Assembly (NCBI RefSeq): GCF_010183535.1
Contig: NC_071332.1
Location: 620,001-684,000 of the forward strand
DNA: 64,000 bases
Source of the DNA: Caenorhabditis remanei
Lineage: Eukaryota; Nematoda; Chromadorea; Rhabditida; Rhabditidae
Direction of reading: 5' to 3'
Part shown: positions 1 to 10,454 of the stretch, one piece after another
How the letters are laid out: every line of letters begins with the position of its first letter
Position numbering within the stretch: position 1 is the stretch's first letter
Program-made: the position numbers and the translations under genes
Notes under the pieces: generated by a model
The model's input: the letters and a program-made list of their open reading frames with translations, nothing else
What the model was told of the DNA's origin: nothing
Databases searched by the model: none

Positions 1-584
1 AGTACTGTATTAATAGTTTTTTGAGGGAGAAAATTTTTTGCGAAAATTTATAGTTTTTGTTTATAAATAAGGTATTAGTTTCGACTTTCAGTCGACAGGA
101 AATAGTGTATTCTGGGGTTTCAGAGGTTTCAGAGGTTTCAGATAAACCAGGAAATGGCTAGGGCGCCTGGCGCGCAAGCAATTTGGGTGGGTTACTGTAC
201 CTACTTTGGTCATACTGTAACAAGGTGCAGATCCATTCTGTAATTTTCGAAAGTTGTCTGTAGAGCAAATTTTCTCATCGATCTGAGAATTTGGCTGTCT
301 GGCGTGCCTTTGGCGCTTCGAGAGTTGAGATGATTTCTGATGCCGATGCACCAATTGAAGGCAGATTTGATTTTAATTTCAATTTTTGTAAATTTTCAAC
401 AGTGCGCATTTTCTACAGTGACTGAAAAACACGAAATCAAGCGATGTTCTGTTGTTTTCAGCATGTTTTTGTTAAAATGTTGAAAAACTATGAGTTTGTC
501 AGTTTTTGAGCATATTACGGCTAAAAACTAACAATTTTTGGGAAAACTCGAAAAAATGTTGCGTCATAAAAACTCGTTTAATTC

Positions 585-705
585 TTGCAAACACGCTCTA
601 CCGAACGATTCCTTTTAATTGAAAAATGTTTTCTTTTCTGTCTGCGTCTCTACTATTTCACACACAATTTTTTAATGAATTTCGATAGAGCGCATTTGTT
701 AGCAA
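585..705. repeat. Small fold-back element of the CGCTCTACC family
   Basis: The left arm at 585-607 (core CGCTCTACC) is an imperfect reverse complement of the right arm at 683-705 (core GATAGAGCGC). This GTAGAGCGC-type core recurs many times across the window, including nrx-1 introns and the VWA gene. It looks like a MITE-like family. Confidence 0.6.
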
Positions 706-1080
706 CTTGAACATTAATTCCCAATTTTTTCTACTCAAATCACGGAAAACCGTCATAAATCACAGGTTGATACGTATATAACCGATTCGCCCCGTTCATT
801 CTCTCAATCAAAAATTAACTGATAATATCATCTTATCATCAAAAATTACATCAGTTTTCCTGTTGTTTCTCTCAGTAATGTACTCTGCACCTGCCGGTTT
901 TCCAGGAGACTTTTTTAGCAAAAAGCAACGACGACTGCGTCACAGTTCTGCCACATGACATTCAACCTCTTATCAGCCATCTTTATCAGTTTTGGGTTAT
1001 AATTTCTAATACTAAATTTAGTTTTATGGAAAAAAATTGGGGAAGGGGAATGGAATACCCGTAAAACCGAGGGTACTAAA

Positions 1081-1326
1081 ACACAGGGATGCGAGGCGTA
1101 AGGTGTGCAACGAACAGTTTTAAATTTTTCTCCTGATTGTGAGTCGCGCAGCGTGCGCGTCGCGGTTTTCATTGGTAGATACGACAAACACACGATAAAC
1201 TTGAACTTGGCACTCAGCCAAGTTTTTTGGTTTTCACAGGGATGCAATGAAAAACGCGACGCGCACGCAACGCGGCCGGTAAATTCAAAACTTTTCGTTG
1301 CGGACCTTACGCTTCGTACACCTGTG
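1081..1326. repeat. Fold-back element of the CGCGACGCGC family
   Basis: The end at 1081-1115 (GCGAGGCGTAAGGTGTGC) pairs with 1290-1326 (ACCTTACGCTTCGTACACC). Inside, GTGCGCGTCGCGG near 1154 pairs with CGCGACGCGCACGC near 1256. Related sequence lies at 17454-17550, 22435-22620 and about 37790-37850. It is non-autonomous, with no coding content. Confidence 0.65.
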
Positions 1327-1376
1327 ATTAATTACAATAAAAAATAAAGCAATATGTATTTAAATTTTTCAAAAAA

Positions 1377-4353
1377 TCAATCATTCTCCATATCAAACGA
1401 TTCATTAATCGGTAGTCGTCGGGTGCCAGAAGATCCTCCTCTCTCGTCTCCTCCTTTTGCCAGTTGCCTCACAAATTTCGCATAACTCGAGGTGAGACGA
1501 GTGAAAAGTTCCTCCAATTCGTGCTCAGTCATTCCGATGGAGCATGCGATATTGAGATATCCACCGTGTTGCTCTGCGCTGTGAGAGCCGAAATTCACGA
1601 ATTCGCACCCTTCGATTGTGGTTTTCGATTGGGACGAGGTGACAACTCTGGAATTGTTTTTGTTTGGGAGATGAGAGAGTGTAGAGGAGGGGGAGACGCA
1701 GAGAGTAGTGTGCGCCACGTGGATTAGTCATGATTTATATGATTTCCCAGCGAAATGAGTGTAAAATGAGATTTTTTAGGGAAAAATTGAGAAAAAACTA
1801 AAAAACTCAAAATTCGGAAAAAAAAGACTTGCAAAATTTCTGTGCCCGGCTTCAAGAAAAGGTATCTATAGCCGTTGTTGACCGAATTTTTTGAATTTTT
1901 AAAATTTAAGAGAACAAATCCATTTTCAGCACGGCTCGGCATGTTACTAGTTTTTAAGTGAATTTATGTAATTTTTCGTCAAAATTAGTCTAAATCGAGA
2001 GTTTTTATCGAAAAAATGGAGAAGAAACTGGAAAATTTGGAAATAGTTGGAAATGTGAAAAATATGGAAAACCGGAGAATTTTTGAGTTTTGGTGAAAAA
2101 TTATCCGAAAAGCTTTCAATTAACTATCCTAAACCCATTTTTCCGAAAAAAATTGCGAAAAATTACAATTTCCTGTAAACTATTCTCATCCTTCTTGTCC
2201 ACGTGAACTACACAACTCCTCCTCCATCCCCGTAGAGCACATTTACCTCGCGCCCGTTATCCCCCTAGCGAAAAGAACAGATCCGAAGAGTGTCTGCTTC
2301 GCAGGTGGGATCGTCGACAGCGTCATCGCCAGGCTAATCTCATTTTCCGGCACATCATACACACATTCTCCGATATTTTCAGCGAATGAGATGAGTTTTC
2401 GTCGCATTTTCAGGAACATTCTGGAAACAACGAAAAATCTGAATTTCTGAGGGGATGGAGCGCATTTGTAAGAACTGTGCCGAGCTATTAGCAGTCCACT
2501 TTTTTCACAACCGCGCTCCATCGCAAACGAGAGAGTATCGGAGAGAGAGACGCACAGTTTTCAAACGATTTTCGCTATTTTCCATAATTTCTCGGTAAAT
2601 TGTTATGAAAAACTGTGAAAATCAGAGTCGCCGCTAGAAAAAAGGAAATCTGCGTCTCTCTCTCCGATACTCTCTCGTTTGCGGTAGAGCGCAGTTGTAA
2701 GAGCTGTGCCGAATAGATAACTCTCACTGTTTCTGCTTGCTAAACGGCTCCAAAAACGCTGTCTGTCCTTGATAGAGTAGTGTCAACACTAAATCTCTAG
2801 ATGGAACTGACGACGCTCTTCCCGGATAAGCCTGAGCAATCGATTGAATATGATTCTGTTTGAATGCTGCAATCAGAGCTCCGCCCACAGGAACTTGAAA
2901 ATTTTTATCCAGTGACTGAACGAACGCATCGACACGCCCACATTCATTCGCCGCCGCGATTTTTCGAATCGTCTCCTCGCTCTGCAGTCCATAAGCATTA
3001 TTTACAAGATGCGGGACATCATGAGCCGCGCAAATCGCTGAGATCGCTTCAATATTATCTGGAGACCTCGGAGCGAAGCAAGAAGTCGTCGTCATCACGC
3101 AAAGAATCTCCTCCCCGCGTTGTTCGACAATCCGATTCACCGTTTCCACGTCGGTTATCAGGGCGTCACGATCGCGTGTTGGCTCCACGATGATCGGTTC
3201 GAAGCCAGCGTGATAGATACTTTTGAGTGATGACTTCTGATCGATTCGCAGCCAAACGACGTATTTCGCTTTCGGACGGCGTCGGCGCCAGGAGGTCATG
3301 CAGAGGGATAGTGACATTCCAGTGCATAATGGGACGACGATACAGGATTTGACAGAGTGGAGGCCTACAAAGATCATGAATTCTTAAATTTCTTGAATTT
3401 AGGACCCCGGATCATAAATTTAGGATCTTTTCAAACTACAGTACCCCGGATCCTAAATTCAGGATCTTCTTAAACTACAGTAGCCCGGATCCTAAATTTA
3501 GGATCTTTTCAAACTACCGTACCCCGGATCCTAAATTTAGGATCTTTTCAAACTACAGTACCTCGGATCCCATATTTAGGATCTCTTCAAACTACAGTAC
3601 CCCGGATCCTAAATATAGGATCTTTTCAAACTACAGTACCTCGGATCCCATATTTAGGATCTTTTCAAACTACAGTACCTCGGATCCCATATTTAGGATC
3701 TTTTCAAACTACAGTACCCCGGATCCCATATTTAGGATATTTTCAAACTACAGTACCCCGGATCCAAAATTTAGGATCCGATGAAATTCTAAGAAAAAAA
3801 GATACCTAGCAAATGAAGCGCATGCTTTCCAAATTCATTTGAAAGACACGCCAACATCGAGGAGCCCAGCGCTTTCGGCTGGATTTCCAGAAGGTTCCCG
3901 CTCCGACCGATTCCATGTGTTAGACTAAATTTTTATTTTATTTTTTAAGTTTTTTTCAAAAAAAAAAGAATCAATAAAAACTACTTTGAATGCAACCGCT
4001 GAACTAGCGGAGTCAACACTCTCCCTTCTCGCTCGCCGGCTCCGACTGGGATCTGAAAATTTCAGAGATTTAAATTTTGAAAAAAATTTTTTATTCGCTG
4101 CCTAAAATTTACCATATCCACGCGATTATTGGTGTCATGAGATGACAACCATGACAGAAAAAGGTCTAGAGTGTGCTCTGTCCATCCTTCTTCTGGAATT
4201 TGTTTCTGAAATTTTTAAATTTTTTTTCAAATTTTATTTTGCAGCTTTTTTCAGCATTAATACCCGTTCCCACAACGAATTCAGCAGTTTACTGCTCGAT
4301 TTGCTCACTAATCTCGAGTATTCTCCCTCTTTTTTCCCAAAATTCGCCTTCAT
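1377..4353 (-). CDS. secs-1: SECS-1, O-phosphoseryl-tRNA(Sec) selenium transferase (SepSecS)
   Basis: This PLP enzyme converts O-phosphoseryl-tRNA(Sec) to selenocysteinyl-tRNA(Sec) using selenophosphate, the last step of Sec synthesis in eukaryotes. Coding exons on the minus strand are 4264-4353, 4113-4205, 3985-4052, 3806-3924, 2728-3364, 2247-2420 and 1377-1647. They sum to 1452 bases (483 aa), close to the roughly 500 aa usual for the family. Family blocks in order: GEREGR in the third exon, THGIGRSGN in the fourth, PLCTGMSL and TTSCFAPRSP, the PLP-lysine block SLDKNFQVPVGGA, PGRAS, and a C-terminal FGSH/IGMTE block. The start at 4353 (MKANF) fits the human N-terminus and lies just after an acceptor at 4397. 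An upstream exon (4567-4628) with a clean donor would also splice in frame, so the N-terminus is uncertain. Confidence 0.9.
2455..2720. repeat. Fold-back MITE filling a secs-1 intron
   Basis: The arm at 2507-2556 (AACGAGAGAGTATCGGAGAG) is the inverse of 2649-2699, and the outer ends carry GAGCGCA-TTGTAAGA cores. The element makes up almost the whole intron 2421-2727. A close relative lies at 11991-12285. Confidence 0.7.
3403..3780. repeat. 39-bp tandem repeat in a secs-1 intron
   Basis: About nine to ten copies of a 39-base unit of the form CCCGGATCCTAAATTTAGGA followed by TCTTTTCAAACTACAGTAC. GGATCC recurs at exact 39-base steps (3448, 3487, 3526 and so on). Each unit contains the palindrome GGATCCTAAATTTAGGATC. 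Copies differ by a few substitutions, for example CTCGGATCCCATATTTAGG variants. The array lies in the intron 3365-3805. Confidence 0.9.
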
Positions 4354-4921
4354 ATCTTCGCTACGGGCGGTTCTTCCACTTACACAATCATCCACCCTGG
4401 AATTTTTTATTTTTAGTCTTACGGTAGAATTGTCGTGAGATATGATGCAAATTGTGGTGCAAACACCGCCACGTGAAAATGCACAGAATTTTTTTTTCGA
4501 AATTTTCGAATCGAAAATTAATTTCTTTTTAATTTTAAAACTAAATTTTTAACCAAAAACTCTTACCGATTCTGACAATCAACGCAAAGCGGTAAACAGG
4601 CGCATTCCGTGTGTCCGGGAAGACTCATCAGAAGTTTTTCGAATGACATTGAAAAGTTTTTTTCGAAGAAAAAAGAGAAAAGCAGACTTTTTTTCAAAAA
4701 TGAACTTTTGCGCCCACTTCCGATTGCTCACCAATTTTTCCCTCTTTTTTATTCTTTCGAACAAAAGAGGAAACAAGTGGTGCACTTACATGACTTCACT
4801 TACTTTTGAGTCAAAGTTTTGACGAAAGTAAAAAAAAAAGAAAAGAAAAAATATAAGAAATGTCAGAGTTGAATACACGAGAGAATTGTGCTATGGAAAT
4901 CGAATCAATTATTATTCAGCG

Positions 4922-4927
4922 TTTATT
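4922..4927 (-). terminator. Poly(A) signal of prp-38
   Basis: AATAAA on the minus strand (TTTATT on plus), 37 bases past the prp-38 stop codon. Confidence 0.65.
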
Positions 4928-4963
4928 TAGTGAAAAAAGTAAAAAGAGAAATATGTGGATTAT

Positions 4964-6603
4964 TTATCGCTCGAGTGGAGCCATTCCGAGTTTAGCGCGC
5001 AGCGCATTTGCCTCAGCGATTTCGCGTTCTTCATCATTGTCAGCACCGCCACGACGGGATGATGATTCCTTCTTTCGGTCACGACGATCGTCATCTGAAA
5101 AAAAAAAAAAATTGATTTATCTTTTTAAAAAACCATATTTGTCAAGGCCCCGGGCCCGGCTAAACAATTTTAAAAAACTTTTTTCTCTATTCTTCATCGA
5201 AAATGTAAACATTTCTGATGATTTTTCAAAAATTCTTCTAATTCTGAATAATAGTCGAAGATTGGAATTCGAATTTTTCGCGATACATTCAAAAAATTTC
5301 AAAATTTTGACTTTTTCGTGAAAAAAAGTCAAATTTTCTCATAAAAATCGACTTATTCGCGAAATAATGCAAAAATTGGAAAAAACAGATATTTGAATTT
5401 TGGCGCCAAGTACCCGGGCCTTAATTTTGCTGACGAGGCTGGCCCGAGCCTTGACAAGTATGAAAAAACTCCTATATTCACCTTTTCTATCCCTACGATC
5501 TCTGTCACGACTTCTATCCCTCTCTCTTCTTCTATCATCTCTGTTACTCGGTCCCGGCTCATCCTCCCCTCTTTCCCTTCGCTCTCTCATCTTCTCTCGT
5601 TCCCGAACTTCTCGTCGATCTCCAACTTCACGCTCTCGATCACGACTTCTGCTGCGCCTTCTCGACGTCAAACGTGGCTTCTCCTTCTTCGAATCCTCTT
5701 CCTCCTCGTCATCGGAATCCGACATTGCAACAAGATCTCCGTCGAGAAGTGACTTGTAAGCCGGCAACATCTCCACTTCCTCAAGTGCCCAACGTCGTTG
5801 AAGACGTGGCAATTGAATATCACAGTAACGATCCTCACGAAGCAGATTATCAATGAAATCGTCCATGTAAATCGCCTCGAATCGTCCCATCTTATTCATA
5901 TATCTCAGTTTTCGGAAATCATTATACAGCGGCTCGAGATACTTGTAAATTTCAGTGGAATCAAAAGTTAATCGAAGATACATTGCTCCGAGAGCTCTGA
6001 TATATTTGAATTCCTCTTGCTGGATGAATTCCAGCACAATATCTTTCTCTGGTTGGATTTGCAGCATTTTCAGAGCGAGACACAGGAATGGAGTCGGCTT
6101 GATGTTACCAGCGTAGACGCCTCCAATGTAGCGGAGATCCATTCCTTTGTCGACGACAAGTTCAGCTGAAAAACGAGTTTTTCCTGGCCTAGAAAACAAA
6201 AAAAATTGAGAAAGTTAGGCCACGGACCTATACTTGAAATTCAAAAAGACCCAATTTGATTCGAGTTATGAAGATTTGAAGTTGGTGGCCTAGAAACCCA
6301 AATTTGGTTTTCTAGGCCACGATCTTCAAAATCGAGTTCTAAAACTGCATTTTGTTCAGAAGAACCTCAAAATTAGGTCCGTGGCCTAACTTTTCCAGTT
6401 TTTGGGTTTCTAGGCCATCAACTAAAAAATAAATTTTTCGAGTTTTTAGCCAAATTTCAGCCATTTTTCTTACCTGTCAAAGCGAAACAATGCTCTTTCC
6501 AATACATACTATCGTAGATACGTTGTCGAATGATTTTCTCGACGAGAAACTGCGGATTTGTACCTTTTACAGTTTTCGCCGTTTTCTCAGTGCGGTTTGC
6601 CAT
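4964..6603 (-). CDS. prp-38: PRP-38, pre-mRNA splicing factor 38
   Basis: PRP38 is a U4/U6.U5 tri-snRNP/B-complex protein needed for spliceosome activation in the nucleus. Exons are 6474-6603, 5482-6165 and 4964-5094, summing to 945 bases (314 aa). The PRP38 domain fills roughly residues 10-180, starting with the TNPQFLVEKIIRQRIYDS block and including YIGGVYAGN and GRFEAIYMDDFID. After an acidic stretch (SDSDDEEEED) comes an Arg/Ser and Arg/Glu/Asp-rich tail like that of metazoan PRPF38A. The last exon ends in ALRAKLGMAPLER. An acceptor (TTTCCAG) abuts the ATG, as expected for a trans-spliced downstream operon gene. Confidence 0.92.
6213..6415. repeat. Fold-back repeat in prp-38 intron 1 (TAGGCCACGG family)
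   Basis: GTTAGGCCACGGACCTA at 6213-6229 is the inverse of TAGGTCCGTGGCCTAAC near 6380-6396. The internal GGCCTAGAAACCCAAAT near 6291 pairs with TGGTTTTCTAGGCCAC. Related GGCCTAGAAA sequence is at 19390-19590 and 32670-32790. Confidence 0.65.
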
Positions 6604-6615
6604 CTGGAAAGGCAA
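6604..6615 (-). promoter_or_regulatory. Trans-splice acceptor of prp-38
   Basis: On the minus strand TTGCCTTTCCAG lies directly before the ATG at 6603. With the plrg-1 3' end only about 125 bases upstream, this is a likely SL2 acceptor. SL2 use is inferred. Confidence 0.6.
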
Positions 6616-6731
6616 TTTTTATAAAGAAAAGTAGGAAAATTCAGCAGAAATCGGGAATAGAGGAATAGATATGAATACCGGAAGAACGGAGAGAAATAAG
6701 GAAAGCGAAAAAATACAAAATTTGAAAATAA

Positions 6732-6737
6732 TTTATA
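6732..6737 (-). terminator. Probable variant poly(A) signal of plrg-1
   Basis: TATAAA on the minus strand, about 50 bases past the plrg-1 stop. No perfect AATAAA is closer. Variant signals are common in worm operons. Confidence 0.4.
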
Positions 6738-6785
6738 GAGGATCGAAGGATTGAAACAGTTAAAAATAAAATAACAGTGAGAATT

Positions 6786-9700
6786 TCAATATGTCTTCTT
6801 CTTCACAATTTCCGGACGCCAAACGATTGGATGCGATTCTTCGGTCTGAAATAAACATTTTTAATCGATTTTCAATCATTTTTAACAGAGTTGCAACGTG
6901 CCGGGCCGGGATAAAATCAGAATTTCTCCCCGGAGTTTCAGAACTGAAAAAATTCAACTTTTTTTCGAAAACTTTACGATTTTTCTGAAAAAAAATCTTA
7001 AAGGAGGGCACAACATTTCCAAATTTAGGATTTTTGACATGAATCAATTCAGGAAGCCAGGGAAAAGATAAATTCCTCTTGGTGTCATGTCTGAAAATGC
7101 GTCTGAAGCGAGTCATGAGACCTCAAAATGCCAAAAATAGCTCCTCGTCGTGCAATTTTTCAGTAGAAAATCTCCGCGTGAATGTTAATTTTTTTGAATT
7201 TCTTCTTGAAAATTTTCGAAAATATTCCTTTCACGAGGAGAATTTCTATTGAAATTTACTGAAAAATTTGCGAGCGATTTGTGGTATTTTGCGGTCTTAT
7301 AACTCGTTTCAGACGCATTTTCAGACATGAAACCAAGAGGAATGTATCTTTTCCCTGGCCTCCGGAATCGATTCATATCAAAAATCTTAGAAATTTTTCT
7401 GAAAAAAATGCTTTTAAATTCCTTTTAACTCACCGCTGAATCATCCGGTTTGTACATTTTCACCGTCTTATCCGCTTCCGCCGTGATGAATCTGAGTCCA
7501 GTCTTATCGAAGCACGACGCATAGATTCCCGCCTCCGACTCGATCGATCCCGGCTGTGGTTTTGTTTGAATTTTCTGGAAACAGAATCCAGATCTCCAGT
7601 CCCAGAAGCAAAGAGATCCGTTGTCGGCGCCAGAAACCACAACACCATCGTCATTTGTGGATAATGTGTTAATAATCGCGTTGTGTCCAGAGAGATTCTG
7701 CATGAATTCTCCTTTCGGAAGTTTCCATTGCTTGATATTATCCGGAGACGCCGAGGCGAACATATTGAGTCTCGGATGAATAGTCAAGGCTCTCACTGAT
7801 TTCTTATGATGAGTTAGAGTACACATAGATCGTCCAGTCGCCAAATCCCACATTCTAACAGTAGCATCGTGAGAAGCGGTGATAACTTGTGGGTCTACAG
7901 ACTGGCAGACAACATCTGCGACCGTATTCGTGTGACCAGCGAAACAATGCACTTGAGCCTTAGTCCGCATGTCCCAAACACGGGCGGTGGAGTCACGAGC
8001 ACAGGTTACAAGGACGTCGAGAGATGGATGCACGGAAAGAGCTTGAATTGCACTCAAATGTCCGTGGTAGTGACGGATGACTTTGTTGTATTCGAGATCC
8101 CAGCATTTTACCTGAAATTTTGACAATTTTCATTGGGAAAACCTCATTTTTAGCGAGTTTTAATGAATTTTTGAGCAATTTCAAGCTGGAAATGGTCATT
8201 TTATCAAAATTTTCTACAACTTTCATCCGAAAAATCAAATTTTTCGTTAGGAAAACCACATTTTCAGCAATTTTTACTGAATTTTGGAGCAATTTCAAGC
8301 CAGAAACCCGATTTTTCAGCTGGAAATGTCGATTTTAGACAACTTTCATCCGGAAAATCCAAGTTTTCGTGTTGAAATACCGATTTTCAGTCATTTCTTC
8401 TATATTTTTCTCTAGGTATCTTATTTCTTCCGGAAAACCAATTTTTATCATTTTCCAGATAAAATTGTTCGAAAATTCAGTAAAAATGGAAAAAAAAAAG
8501 ACTGAAAATCGATATTTCCAGCTGAAAAATCGGGTTTTCAGCTTGAAATTAGAGAAAAATGTGAAAAAATGACTAAAAATCGGCATTTCAACACGGAAAA
8601 ATGGATTTTCGACAATTTTTATCCGGAAAATTCAATTTTTCGTGTTGAAATACCGATTTTCACTCATTTTTTCTTTATTATTCTCTAATTTCATCCGGAG
8701 AATCTCAATTTTCAGCGATTTTCGATGTTTACCTGCTTGTCTTCCCCACCACTGAACAAGAACGGATGCCTCGGCGAGATCTTAACAGCTCTCACTGAAC
8801 TAATATGTCCCGTCAACGATAACTTGAGACTTCCCGAAGCCAAATCCCAAATCTTGATAATCCGATCCGCACCGCCCGTAGCGAACCATTGATTCTGTGG
8901 CTCCACATCAACAGCTCTCACCCATCCAGTATGTCCGGAGATCACACGATAGAGCTCCCACGGTGCGTGCCATTTCGGTTTCATCATCATTGGCGCTTTT
9001 GATGGAAGAAGTGAGCGAGTTGTGTTATCCTCTGCCTTTGAATTACCGCCAAGTGGAACCAATGGCAGTAATTTTCCTTTTTGAGCAGATGTCTGTTGGT
9101 TCATAAGTTTTCCAGTACCATCTGTGATGGCTAACGTCGTTCCAGCTGCAGCGATCACTGATCCGGCACCCAGGCTTGGTGCAGAAGTGGGTAGAGCCAG
9201 CATCTCGTTTTCTTTAGCTTTCTTCGCTTCTTCCACTTTTTTAATGACATTTCCGTACTCGTGTGTTCGTTTTATCGATCGAATCAGGTTGTCGCTGGAA
9301 AATGTTTTGTTGAAATCAGCGGGAAATGTCGATTTTCGTCAATTTTCATCCGGAAAATCCATTTTTTCTTTTAGAAAATCTAATTTTTCGTGTAAAAATA
9401 CCGATTTTCAGTCATTTTTTCTATATCTTTCTCTAATTTCATCCAGAAAATCTCAAGTTTCAGCGATTTTTACTGAATTTTAAAACAATTTCAACCTGAA
9501 AACCCGATTGTTCAGCTGAAAATGTCGAAAAATCCAATGAAACGATTTTCCGCATGAAATTAGAGGATTAGAAAAAAATATGGAAAAAAAATAACTGAAA
9601 ATCGATATTTCCACACGAAAATGTGATGAAAATTGTCGAAAATCGATTATTTTCAATGAAAAAAGTGAAAAAAATCAAAAATATATACTTTTCTTCAGGC

Positions 9701-9917
9701 ATTGGTGGTGGTTGTGCATAATCATGATAAAATAGATCTTGCGCTCTTTTCAATGATCTGAACACTTGATTTAGTAACGCTTTCTTATCGGCTTCTGGTC
9801 TGTCTTCTGTAAAAAAAAATTTTCGAAGTAAATTTTTTTTTTTGAAAACTCACCGACATCGTCGTCAGCTGGAGCCCCCGGGATTTGATCGTATGGATCC
9901 GATACTGTTGCGGACAT
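6786..9917 (-). CDS. plrg-1: PLRG-1, pleiotropic regulator 1, WD40 splicing factor
   Basis: PLRG1 (yeast Prp46) is a WD40 subunit of the Prp19/CDC5L complex that acts in spliceosome activation. Exons are 9854-9917, 9689-9806, 8733-9294, 7434-8111 and 6786-6845, summing to 1482 bases (493 aa; human is about 514). The N-terminal third has a charged helical stretch ([14 protein letters not shown]), followed by the conserved [20 protein letters not shown] entry to a seven-bladed WD40 propeller. Repeated GH...WD units are visible, such as [15 protein letters not shown] and [13 protein letters not shown]. The short last exon encodes [19 protein letters not shown], the family C-terminus. The start follows an acceptor at 9924 (TTTTTCAG then ACAAAAATG). 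Confidence 0.93.
7028..7389. repeat. Long inverted repeat in the last plrg-1 intron
   Basis: Plus-strand 7028-7165 resembles minus-strand 7389-7205 over well over 100 bases. Both read GATTTTTGA(C/T)ATGAATC, then GCCAGGGAAAAGATA, then CATGTCTGAAAATGCGTCTG. The arms differ by about 10-15 percent by eye. It lies in the intron 6846-7433 and has no protein-like ORF. Confidence 0.8.
8120..8710. repeat. Dispersed repeat filling plrg-1 intron 3
   Basis: The intron is made of copies of a block like TTTCATCCGGAAAATCCAA followed by GTTGAAATACCGATTTTCAG in both orientations (for example 8346-8410 and 8625-8700). The same blocks recur in intron 2 (9300-9660). Confidence 0.65.
9300..9660. repeat. Dispersed repeat in plrg-1 intron 2
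   Basis: Same TCCGGAAAATCC / ATACCGATTTTCAGTCA blocks as in 8120-8710. The stretch 9347-9480 aligns with 8620-8710. Partial inverted copies are present. Confidence 0.6.
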
Positions 9918-10454
9918 TTTTGTCTGAAAAATAAAGAAAATCAATTAGAAAATGCAAAAATAGAGATTTCCATTCAAAAAAACCACCAGTTTTCGAATAT
10001 AAAAGTGGGCGTGGCTTGGAACGCAAGCGCGCCGCACGCCTTTTCGCAATCCATCGCACGGTTGTTTAGAGAATTATTTTTCGGGCATTGAACAAGTTCA
10101 GATGAATAAAAAACGGAAAATGTAAAAATTGATAAATTTCAGTCAAAACTCATAGCAATAAAAAAAAAGAATTTTTTTAAAGCAAATTTAAATTTAAAAA
10201 AATCTTTATTAACCGAAAATGTTAAGAATTTCAGAAAAGGTGCCCAAAAACATTAAAAATTGTTTTAAAAGCATTGAAAGATGGAATCGCTCTGAAATTT
10301 TATGAAATTGAAGATTTTTCAGCCTTTTACCAATTTTTTTTGAAAAGTTTGATGCGCAGGTTATTGAGGTTACGGTACCAGCATTTTCAGAGATTTCAGT
10401 GATAATTTTGTTATTTTTCTCTTCAGATTCAGAATCATCTTTCCAGATTTCTAA
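9918..10454. promoter_or_regulatory. Divergent upstream region between plrg-1 and the DXO-like gene
   Basis: About 540 bases separate the divergent starts, so promoters for the left operon (minus) and the DXO-like gene (plus) should lie here. A trans-splice acceptor for plrg-1 is at 9924-9931 (minus), and one for the plus gene ends at 10446 (TCTTTCCAG). No specific factor site is recognised. Confidence 0.5.

Larger units (their letters stand above)
1..1376. other. Intergenic region downstream of secs-1; no gene seen
   Basis: I see no convincing exon here; the open frames are short and lack protein-like composition or splice support. The stretch is AT-rich and contains two fold-back repeats, listed separately (585-705 and 1081-1326). 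The 3' UTR of the minus-strand secs-1 gene should end a little below 1377, but I see no canonical AATAAA on the minus strand close to the stop. Confidence 0.6.
1377..9917 (-). other. Probable three-gene operon plrg-1 / prp-38 / secs-1
   Basis: Three minus-strand genes follow one another: plrg-1 (9917 to 6786), prp-38 (6603 to 4964) and secs-1 (4353 to 1377). Between the likely plrg-1 poly(A) signal (6732-6737) and the acceptor adjoining the prp-38 start (6604) there are about 125 bases, the classic spacing for a downstream, SL2-spliced operon gene. The gap between the prp-38 poly(A) signal (4922-4927) and the secs-1 acceptor at 4397 is about 525 bases, wider but still compatible. Seen: strand, spacing and acceptors. 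Inferred: polycistronic transcription. Confidence 0.7.

Noticed and set aside
3403..3780. Could the regularly spaced repeats be a CRISPR array?
   Set aside because: The whole 39-base unit repeats without unique spacers, and the host is a nematode.
5393..5759. Two 119-residue Ser/Leu-rich plus-strand frames
   Set aside because: They are antisense to the Arg/Ser/Glu-rich tail of prp-38, whose biased codons leave the opposite strand open.
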